The position numbers and the translations under genes are program-made. From Nereocystis luetkeana (taxonomy: Eukaryota > Sar > Phaeophyceae > Laminariales > Laminariaceae), in the NCBI GenBank assembly GCA_031213475.1, contig JARUPZ010000013.1:1770231-1834230 (forward strand): a stretch of 64,000 nucleotides of DNA, in the 5' to 3' direction. The notes beneath the pieces are model-generated. The model had not been told where the DNA came from, made no database searches, and worked only from the letters and a program-made list of their open reading frames with translations. Below, piece by piece: positions 10,901-22,300 of this stretch (within the stretch, counting starts at the first letter, position 1; every line of letters begins with the position of its first letter).

Positions 10901-13900
10901 AGGGTCTATGGTCATACGACTACGGCCATGCATGAGATCGAGTACATCTCTCCTATCGAGTACCCCCCCCGCCCCCCCGCCCCCCCCCCCCCCCCCGGCA
11001 CTCGACTCTTTTCGGCTGTTTTACAGCAATGAGATGTTGATATCTTAGATCCGCTCCTACCCTTTCGCCCCCTACCTCACGTGTTGTGTTTCTTGATATT
11101 TTAATAGCGCTACCTCTGGCCGATCGTCGTCCACCCCCCCCCCCCCCCCCCCCAACTCCCCCACCACCCCAGCCTTTCCACGCTACCCCCCCCCCTCCGC
11201 CCCCCCGCCCCACCCCCGACTGGTTGTTGTCTGTTTTAGATTTTGAGGACGCTGCTCTGGAACGGGTTGGGGCTGACAGTACTGTACGTTGTCGTGGGCG
11301 GGGCGTGGTTTATGATCAGCAATCGGTGGAGCTTCACCGACACCGTCTACTTCGTGGTGAGGCGGCCTGGCTGGTTGGTTGTATGCCATCTTTTGTTTTG
11401 TATCACACGGCCTGGCTGATTGCATGCCGTTTTTTATTTTTACGGCCTGGCTGATTGATTGTGTGCTATTTTTTGAGTGAATATTTTTTGCCGTTCTGTC
11501 CGGAATTGTAAGGCCACCTCTCTCTTCATCATACGGCCTGGCTGATTGCATGCCGTTTTTTATTTTACGGCCTTGCTGATTGGTTGTGTGCCATTTTTTG
11601 AGTGGATATTTTTAGCCGTTCTGACCGGAATTGTAAGGCCACGTCTCTCTTACAGGAAGATTTTGAAGCCCGAGTAAAAAAAAATGTCCGAGCCTGCGTG
11701 TTTCTGTCGGATATATACAGTACAGCATTATGCCCCCACCTGCCAACAAAAAACGCCTCCGATCTGAGCAAGCCTTTCAAGCCTTAGTGTTACACCATCG
11801 TTAACCCTTTTAGAACCGCAGTCCCGTTTTGGGGACGCACCACTCAAATTTCAAGTAGTTTGTCCCCAAAACGGGACGTCAGTTCTAAAGGGGTTAAAGT
11901 GCCTTGACTCTTTTGGGCAAAACTGCTGTCCCGTTCCGGAGGCGTTCTACGATAGGGGTTCACCCTTAATGTTCTGAGCTTAATTTACTGTGAACCCCCG
12001 TAATAGGTGACCTGGACCTGTCAGAAAGGAGAAGGAGGTATATATATATATATTCCAGTAGCAGAGAGGAAGAGGAAATAGGTGTACTGATGAGCCCGTG
12101 TGGCAAAGCAATAGAGATTAGAACTCGTGTAGTAGGAAAATGTGAAGTGCATAGGGAGGAACGGGATGTGTTGGAAGAAATGAGGGGAGTAGACGAATGT
12201 GGCATCGAGGAGTTTGGTGCACTATTACGGGGGACCATAGTAAGTAGGACCAAATATTGTTATTAATAGTGAAAATAACGAAATATATAGGTTTTTGTGT
12301 GCACCGTAGGTCCTATTTAATGTGGTCCCCGGTAGTAGACAGCAGCGAGAAAACGATGGCTGTACTAGGGGAGATAGATTTGGCCACAGGGCGGCAAAAC
12401 AGGAAGGGGATAAGGTTAGCAAAATGTCGCGTGTATTACATGGAAACAACGTAATTAGCGTCCAACTGTTGGAGGTGCCTCTCTTGGGAGTAGGAGCGGT
12501 GCTCGGTCTCGAAAGGGATGCGTGCTCAATGGTCAAATGACTGAGGCAAACAACAAATGAGCACGCCCCCCCCCCCCCCCCCTCCTTATCAACAACTCTC
12601 TCCTCTGCCTTCTCTCCCCCTGTAAGGTGATTTCGCTTTTGACGATTGGATACGGAGATATTGTGGTACAAACGGGAAAGATAGATCGCACGGTGGACTC
12701 GCTTGTCATCCTCTGGGGCCTGGGGACCCTGTGTATCTGGGCCGCGTACGCCTCGCGGGCCCTGAGCAGCATCCGCGCCCACCACCGCCAAGGGGAAGCA
12801 GGTGAGGTCAACCCCTTTAGGCCTCGAGGGCTGCACTCGCGGGTTGGGGGTAATATTACATGGAGGCATGCGTTACGTGCGTGCTCCTGGGCAGTGCAGT
12901 GCTACAGGTCTGTGGTAGAAGGGTTTTGTAGAGGTGGGTGTAATGGAACGGAAATATGTGGTATGATATGTGATACGATATTATATGCCCATGATAAAAA
13001 AGTATGATGTTCGGTATGTTTGTTTTTTGTATATCATATCAACTTGGTGCCACTATGTCCCGAAATTTAAGGACCGCTTTCATACCAAAATCAAATTCAA
13101 TTTTCCTTCTATTTCGGGACAGAGTGGTAAAGTGTAGTATCATGTCATGTGATACATCATATCACTTGGTATTCAGTTATGTCAATGTAACATATCATGC
13201 ATTATCCTGATACCAGGAAACCGGTATCACATTATGTTCAGTATGCATAGTATATTATCATATCATGTGATATATTCTATGTTTACCAGGTACCTGGTAT
13301 GTGGTTTGGTCGACGGGATCGACTGGATTTTACAGTTCCGTGTGCGAGGCGTCATCGCTTCGTGTCTTGCAATGTCCATGTCGCATGATATTCATGGTAT
13401 ATCGTACTCGTATGAGATAATTTCTATCATGTGATATGTGATATGTTGCGTGGATTGAGTGCTTGAAACCACCCGGATTTGACCATGTAGCGTAACTATC
13501 ATTCATGATGTGATGCATCAACAATTACCCCCTATATCGATACTGATATTGATATTGATATATCATGGCATGTGTCACATGATACATCAAGATTAGGTAT
13601 GTAGATTACGACCTCTAGAGATTAACCTCGGGGCGGGTGGCGTTTTGGACGTTGTCGACCCCGCTTCAGAAAAACTACCTACTTACCGGTATTGCACCAG
13701 CATGATAGGCGGCAGCAGATACAACATTGAGCGGTTTAGTTGCTCTTTTACTAGGCTTACATCCCTTACGACGCAAGCGTATTGATTTATATGGATGCTG
13801 GCATAACATTCAGCATAATATTCGACTTTTTCCAAAGAGTCTGCTGTACAGCAGTGGAATAATGGGCGGGGCTGTGAGTTGGGTGCCTGGTCTAGTAAGT

Positions 13901-16357
13901 CGCTGATGAGTTTCTAATTAGTAGAGCTGGGAGTTGGCTGAATATAAGCCGTTGACTCTTAATAGCTGGCCAGGTAGGTTCCGTGACGAACAGCACTGGG
14001 GGTTGGCTTACTATAAGTCACCGACTACTTTATTAGTTGGCTAGGTAGGTTCCATGGCTAGTAGGTCTGTGAGTTGGCTGACTATAAGTCGCCGGCTAGT
14101 TATGAGTTGGCGAGGCAGGTGCCATGATTAGTAGGACTGGGAGTTGGCTTGCTACAAGTCGCCGAGTAGTTTGCAAGTTGGCCTGGTAGGTTCCATGATC
14201 AGTAGGGCTGGGGGTTGGCTGACTAGTCCATAAAGTCGCCGACTAGTTTATTAGTTGGCAAGGTATCATCGTAAGCTGCGTCCTGCAGTGTTGCGGGTAT
14301 CTTGTTTGCCGCGTTCGGGGGTTGACGAAGTAAGTGAGATACAGTCAATAGTGTCCATTTATACCCCATTTTGATAGTCGCTGTAGCTATCTTTAGTGGT
14401 ACCAGGTGCTCATTTTTTCCGACTTTGACATGCTTTCTCTCTCGTCATTTTGTTCGACCGGAGAGCACAATTCATCCCCCCCCCCTCCCCCCTTCCCCTT
14501 CCCCCACTGTCTATTTCGTCTGCCCGAAGACGGAAAATGAGCAGTTCACTCTATTTTCAGTACGAATTAATTAGATTGAAGTTCATGTCCATTTTGTTTT
14601 TAATTGTTTTGGTCAGACTGCAACTCCGAATCGAAACATAAATAATTGAAGCAAGGCCCTCGAAGATTTTTTTATAATTGCTCGAAACGAGGGTATCATG
14701 CGTGTCAATCCGCCAAAACACACACAAAAAAACACGAACAGCATGCAAAAACCCGCTCGAAAACAAACAAATATGTCGGCTTCATCGGAGTCAAACCACT
14801 GTTCGCGGGCGAGTACAACTGTTAGTATATGAATTTATAGGTCGGGTTGGCGTCGGTTGGCAACGACACTGTAAAACATACTGCTCACTCGTACGTGAGC
14901 TAGACAGCCAGGGTACCGTTTTTTTTTTTTGTTGCGGTGACCACGGCTGGCGGTCAAGTTAGACATTTTTTGTGCGGGGAGAATCTTGACTCCGCACAAG
15001 GGGGGTGGTCGTATCACGTAGTGTGTATATGGTGAGGCACCCACGAGGCAGTTACATAGTAAACCCATTGCTGTCTCTGGAAACTGGCCACACCATAAAT
15101 TAAATCAATTAATTGATGCTGTCATCCATATGCAAAAAAGTCCGTCTATAAAACGGTCGTTAGTAGGATGCAGCTCACCCTTCATGCGACTCGCCGGACA
15201 CCTCACGGCGCTTACCGCTTGGTGCAAGCAATGTCTGCCTGGTCGGTGAAAACCCGACGTGCTCCGTCCCTGCATTGTAGGGATGCGAGGGTCTATGGTC
15301 ACACGACTACGGCCATGCATGATAATGACTACCCCCCCCCCCCCCGCCCCCCTATCGCCTTTTTTGCGAAAACCGTTGTCCACTCTCCTCTTTAGTGGTG
15401 GCTGAATTTGACGAGAACCTCGCCGCCAGGCAGTGCCGATATAGCCTGCTCATCAGGTTGGCGATCCTTATCGTCGTCATCGCTGTCGGTGAGCTGACTG
15501 TTGCTGTTGTTGGTACTGGTGGTAGTGGTGGTGGTCTTGATGGTGGCGTCTTTGCTACGGTTGTCTGGTGGTGGTGTTGGTGTTGTGGTTGTTGTTGCTG
15601 TTTTTTTTTTTTTTTATGGTGCAATTCTTGGTCGTGTTTCGTTGTTGCTGTCGTGCACTGTTGCTGTTGTTGGTATTGGTGGTGGTGGTGGTGGTCTTGA
15701 TGGTGGCGTCTTTGCTACGGTTGTCTGGTGTTGGTGTTGTGGTTGTTGCTACTGGTGTTTTTTTTTGCTGGTGCAGTTCTTGGTCGTGTTTCGTTGTTGC
15801 TGTCGTGCTGGGTTGTTTTTCATCTTTTGCCCTCTTTTTCTTAACTAGGTTAGTTTTTTTGTTCGATGCCCGAGCCGCGCTGTAATAATTGTTCGACTGC
15901 CTATATGGTTTTAGTATGCTTCCGCTTCGTTTCGTTCCCGTCCCGCTTCCTTTCGGTCCCATTTCGATTCGTTTCCGTTTGTATTTGATTGGTGTGATTC
16001 GGTGTGGTTTGTTTTTTGGTGCTGTGTCTGTTATTGCCGTCCCGTTCCGCTCTATACTCCGTATGTTCTGTTTCGGTTTCCTTTCCGATTCCGTTCGTTT
16101 CGCGCCGATTTGGTCATTTTTTTTTGGTTTGAAGTTTCGGGTGGTTTGAGGTGGTTTGGGGTGGCTTGGCTTGATTCTGGTTTTGTTTTCGATTTTCGTG
16201 CTCTGTTCCGTTCCGTTTCGTTCGGTTTTCCGTTTCCGTTTCCGTTCCGTCTTGCCTTCGACGAACATGGTTGTTTCTGCTTCGACGCGCGCCGCTTTTC
16301 CGTTTTCGCGATGCTGTTCTCCTTCCGTAATACGCCACTTCTTCGAAACCCCTTTCA

Positions 16358-16395
<38 letters not shown>

Positions 16396-19300
16396 TTATT
16401 TCTCATCCCATTCATTATCTTCGCACATCTTCTCCTCTCTCTCCTTCCAACTCGTAACTCAGATCCGGGGTCACATAGCAGGCTCTTATCCCCCCTTCCC
16501 GCTACGGTACGTGCCTTGATTTTTATCGCGAGAAGATTTCAGCCTTTTCTTCCCTCGTCGACTCGCATCGAATTGTGCCTACCCACGCTGCAAGGCGCTC
16601 TCAAGAATTGAATCCCTTTTTTTTATTTTTGCAAATAAAGTCAAAGTCCGACCCACCTGGGGCTCGAACCCAGGACTCAAACAAGTAGAATTCGGGGTTA
16701 ACCACTTGAACCACCGGGGCGACCGGCTAGATATCGACCATAACAACAGCAATGATACCTATTGTGGTATCTATCAACCGTGCGCGAGAAGCGTCAGCGC
16801 CCAGCAGTACGCACGGGCAGGGTCACGTTGCACCATGTTTCTGAGTTGCTTGTGGCGTGTGTGCATGTACTGTGCTTGTCGTACTCAGGACAACAGTAAA
16901 AGCCAACGATTTGTCCACTCTCCTTGCTGCTCAACAATGTACCGGTACAGCTACAACGACAGTAGTATTTGCAGTACCTCTGCTGTGGCGTTTTTTTGTG
17001 AGAACACAGAGCTTACACCTCTCCACGAGTATTAATAGCAACAAGAATCGGCACGGACACTGGGTGTGTGGCGGATGTCGACGGCTAGAAAAAACGGCTT
17101 CACTATAATAGATGGCGACCAAAACCAAGATCACTTTTGGTGTGACCGTTTCTCTCTGAGATCAGCGTGAGTGAGAGCACCCAGCAGTCCTACGGGTAGA
17201 ATCATGTTGCGCCCCGTACGCCGCACCAGCACGACTCTTTTGTATTGTAGCTCGGGGACCAACACGTACCACCCCCCCCCACCCAATCACGCAGAGGCTG
17301 TCCCTACAATTGTCACTTTTTGTCGTCAAATGTTTCCCCTCTCAAGTCGCAAGAGGGTTAGTAATGGTTAACCTTTTAGAACCGCAGTCCCGTTTTGGGG
17401 ACGAACCACTCAAATTCCAAGCAGTTTGTCCCCAAAACGGGACCGCGGTGATGAAGGGTTAACCTATAAGCCTTTTTGGGCAAACCGCAGTCAGTCCCGT
17501 TTGGGGGGGACAGTCAACTTGTAGGTATTACGGGGGGCCATAGTTAATAGGACCAAATATTGTTAGTAAAAATAGTCAAATATATAGGTTTTTATCTGTA
17601 CCATAGGTCCTGTTAACTATGGCCCACCGTAATAGTTTGTCGCCAAAAAACGTGGCTGCGCTCCCTCTAAGGGTCTGTGTCGCCACGTCCGCCTTCCCCT
17701 GTACCTGGCCTCAGGCGTTGTGGTGCTCGTGAGCGGGGAGTACGAGGTCTTCGCCATGCTGTTTTTGTTTTTTTTTCTGTGTTTTCTCACGCCGCCTCGT
17801 CCGCCCTATATATAACTCTCGACCTGCCCTATCAGGCGTGGTGGTGTTCATGTTGGGTGAAACCGAGACCTTCTCGAACAGTTTCTACTGGGTGGTCGTC
17901 ACTTCGAGCACCATCGGGTACGGCGACGTCGTTCCCACCACAGCAGGTGAGCGAAAAAAACAAAAAAAAACGCGCGCTGATTTTGGCCTAAGACATGCAA
18001 CTGCCACTGAAATCTCAGGACCGGTAGATTTTGGATTTTTTTCATCACCGACGGTTCTTTTGTTGCCGTCCAGGGTGGTACCGATTGAGCGAGGGTATGG
18101 ATATAACGTAGAAATCGTAGAACTCGTAGAACTCATATAACGAGGTCAGCTACTGTTGTAGAACAAGTAGACGCCGTTTTCCACCGCAGGAGGCGAGCGC
18201 AAAACGCGCCAGCTCCAGCCTCGGAAATATGAAGAGGGTGGTTGCCAATAAGGAAATGTTTCGGCTGGTTTGGGTTTCTTGTAGTCTGTTGCAAACCAAG
18301 TACATGACAGCAGTCTCAACCTTCAAGAAACAAATGCTGCGGAAAAAAGGTGACCTCATTTTACGTTTTGTGGGCCTCGAGTATCCCCGGTGCGGGTAAC
18401 TCTGTGGGTTCGTTCGCAAACGGAGCAGCTTCTGATTCCCCTGTTGAACCAATCAGCTAGCTCAGTAAGTTCGTCGGTATCAAAACATTTCAACAATCCA
18501 ACCAACTTGGATTGTCACGAACTCCGTAATGGACAGATACGCCGTACATTACGCAGAGCTCGTAGAACTCGTAGAACGCGTAGGCCGTTGCACGTAGACG
18601 TCATTCCGACCACAGGGACGGTCACCACGAAAATGCGCTCGTTCTTGCTTCATAAATGTTGAATACGTAGAAGTCGTAGAAGTCGTAGAACACGTAGAAG
18701 CCGTTCCCTCCACAGGGAGAGTCAGCACGAAAACGCTTTGGTCCCGGCCTCAGAAATGTCAATGGAGGGGATAAGTGTAGATTACGTAGAAGTCGTAGAA
18801 CCCGTAGACTTCGTTCCCACCCGAGGGACGTGAGACCAATGGCGCGCGCTGACGTCGGGCTCGGGTGCTGTTTTTTGTACGCTGTACACGAAGCATTCTG
18901 AGGTCTTGTCCGTTGTACGTTGTAGATGCCATTTCCAATCATTTTCAGTAGAAGAAACAAATCGAACGCACAACTTATTCGAAGAGTCCCGGAATATCGC
19001 GTTGGGAGAGCGCATTCTGTTTGTTCGCCTTGATTTGTTTTTGGAAATTGTACGTACATACGTGCAATGGGACACTGAGTCAAAATGCCTCTCGATGAGC
19101 AAGCGTTTTTTTTTATTTTTTTTCTCAAATCTCGGTACGTCTGGCTTGGTAGGGCAACTTATTCCGAGAAGGGCACGTATGATTCGCTCATCTCTCGGGT
19201 CTGAAACACCAGTACTTGTCAGACACAAACAGGCCGAACTTAAACGAGTCGAGCTCAACTGGCGTAGCAATCAGCCTCATACGAAGTACCTGGTAAGTCT

Positions 19301-22300
19301 CAATGTTGACCCTATTCGTTGATATATTTCGACCCCTGCTGCCCCTTTTTTTGCTCGTTTCTGTTTGCTGCTGCTGCTGCTGCTGCTGCTGCCCCCCCCC
19401 CCCCCTGTTTTTTTTTTTTTGCGTGCTCTTATTCGTTGTCTGTATTTTTTTTTCTGCGTGTTTCGTTCGCGCGCCCCTTCTTGTTCCATGGGCAGGGATG
19501 AAGTGGTTCACGGTGTTCTACAGTATCGTGGCGACGGGGTCCATGCTGGAAACGCTGCGCTTCGCGGCCTCCTACCCGTTCTACGTCTGGGCGCTGCGGG
19601 CGCATGCAAAGGTGCGCCGTTACATGTAGCAGAAGTTTGTTTTGTTTTACTCTTCCCCCCCCCTTTCTATGGTCATACGACTACGGCCATGCATGAGATC
19701 GAGTACATCTCTCCTATCGAGTACACCCCCCCTTTCTCGTATACCACCGCGCGTCGTAAACTTAACGGACGTTTAGAGGCTAATGTGAAGTCGAAGCGGT
19801 CCTTGTATTTCGGCTCAGGGTGGTGTGTACCCATCTACTGTTGGATATCGGATATCGGGAGGGAATTCGATACGATACCGACTGAGCGCTACAGTACGAG
19901 CGCAGGTAAAGGTGCGTTATGATGTGATGTACTGGTTCCACCGTAAGCGGAAATACAAGTAGCGTTTACACAGGAATACGAAACCCAACGGCCCTTCTAT
20001 TTCCGCCGAGATCCAACGGTCCTCACGTTTCCGCCGAGAGTGGTGTTTCACAGCTTCGGTTTTTGTTGTGTTCCTCTTTCATGTATGTACCAACTAGTGT
20101 TCGATGTCGGTTATCGGGCGAGAGTCGATTGCGATACGATACCGACGAATGAAAAAACTACGTGATGCGATTTCGATAGTTGATACAAACATTTCGTTCA
20201 GTGTTGGCGCAAGAAACACGGGGATGCCAGGGGATGGAGGGCGAAACGCCTTCGGTATGTACATACGATGTATAGGTACCTACCTGGTACGATATATCGA
20301 TGTACCAGTATATATCAAAACGTTCGATACGATACCCCACTACGCCTGTAGTACTAACCTACAATATGCAATATGCAATATGCAATATGCAGTATACTGA
20401 TGCATGTATACAAAGTATCTACGACGAACCCGAGACGAGCCCATGTCTGTAGGTCCACACGATGGACTCCAGATCGCAGGTTTCCCCCCACACGCTGCAT
20501 GTGTACACACCATACCAGTGTACACAACATACCAGTATTGGAAGGAATTTGGTTATGATCACGACTACTGTGCCGTGGGTTCCCCGTACATACCAGGTAA
20601 TGTGCGGCCTGGCGCGCGTGTGGCTCGAATTCTGTGTGTCAGTTGTTTAGTTGTAAAAATCGTACAGTAAAAAGACCGAAGGCAGTCAAGCCAGTTGGCT
20701 TTTTTCGTTACCTAACCGGTCCGGGGGGGCATAACATTACATGGTAATACATTAACCCTCTTAGGATTGCAGTCCCGTTTTGGGGACAATTGGGGACAAA
20801 TTACTTGGAATTTGGCTGGTGTCCTGAAAACGGGACGGGCTGCAGTTCTCGAAGGGTTTAACACATCGAACTTCGAAGTAGTAATACATAGCAATCAGAA
20901 CCCACGATGGCACCAACGGTCAGCCTACTGTATCTTGGAATGTTTACACACAATATCTGGTTCTGATTTTACCATCACGAGGTGATAATGAGGACCAAAT
21001 ATGCTGAGTGTAAATACTAGCATATGTAGATTTTTGTGTGTATGATGGGTCCTGATTACTATGGGTTCCCGTAGTATATGTGTTCCCTCGTCATACTGTT
21101 CAGCCTCATGGCCAGCTATTAATAACTCGCATGCCTGTCGCTTGCGCTGAATATGTCGTACACGACACATGGATACATGGCGGGCCAGGTTTCCGAGCAG
21201 TTCGCGAGGCCGAAGTCCCAGGAGGATCGCGCCCACTTGGCGCTGCTGGCTGAGACGGCGGTGGCCGATCTCTTGGGCACGCCACCCGAGGGACGACCGG
21301 GAGGCATTAGCAGGTGATTTATTTAAAAGCGCTTTTGGGCAGGGCTGTGATTTTTTTGCTGGCTTTATTAATGTCGTCCACTACAACGGAGGCCAATTCT
21401 GTAGTAAATAAGCCCAACATGAGCCCAAGAGCAGCCACTTTAGTGCGTTGTACGAGGTAACTCAAAAACCACTTTCAAATATTAATAAGTGAATCGAACA
21501 CGTTGTCCGCCTCAAACACGCGGTTGGTGATAGGCTTTCCATCGATGCCACATTCGCATTGTTCATCTCTACATCGGGAATCCTCTTTCACCCCCGTTTT
21601 GGGCCTATACGTTACCAGGGTAGGAACCACCGTGATAGGTATTAGTTGGCTGTGATACGTACGTTGACATTGCTGTGTCTGCTGCGCACCGTATTTTTGC
21701 GGAGTCGTGCGTCTTCGTACCGCTCCGTCCCGAAATATAAACAACAATTTGGATACTAATATTCAATACAAAATGGCCTTACGTATATGCACAGAGTAGT
21801 ATCTGACTGGTGCTTTTTTGGCTAGACGCGTGTATGTGTTTCATTGGTAAAAGCTACCTGGTACCAGGCAAATCAGTGGGTTCGGCTCACCTTGCCGCCC
21901 ACGTGGTGAAATCCGACCGACTCTAGGCCTATCAATAGTAAGAACGAATAGGAAATAACCTACTATAATAAAAACGTACGCCTCATTTTTTCGGCGAGGG
22001 GTGGTACGGAAGCTGGATTGAGAAATCGCGCTCAGCGGGAAGCGCCACACTAAACCCTATACAGTAGCCTATGCTATTACGGGGGACCATAGTTAATAGG
22101 ACTAAATATTGTTAGTAAAAATGGTTAAATATATAGGTTTTTATGTACACCATAGGTCCTATTAACTATGGTCCCCCGTAATAGAGGTATCTCAAGGATG
22201 GTATCACAACAGGAGCACAAGGTTTTGCTCAGACTAGGCTTACCTGGTATCTTGTTGGCGGGCCCATGCTGTAGTAAACATTTCCCACATGCTCGATCTC

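Noticed and set aside
11086-11454. 122-codon frame with a proline run overlapping K+ channel exon 2
   Set aside because: It is a different frame from the one that gives TM1 and the first pore helix, and it is driven by a C run.
15555-16358. 267-codon open frame on the - strand
   Set aside because: It is made of Lys/Arg/Glu/Thr and Asn/Thr runs from pyrimidine-rich simple sequence and the tandem 158-bp repeat; no domain, no splice borders.
16640-16727. Possible functional tRNA gene
   Set aside because: The T arm is intact but the acceptor stem does not pair and it is attached to a repeated SINE body; the same applies at 6432.
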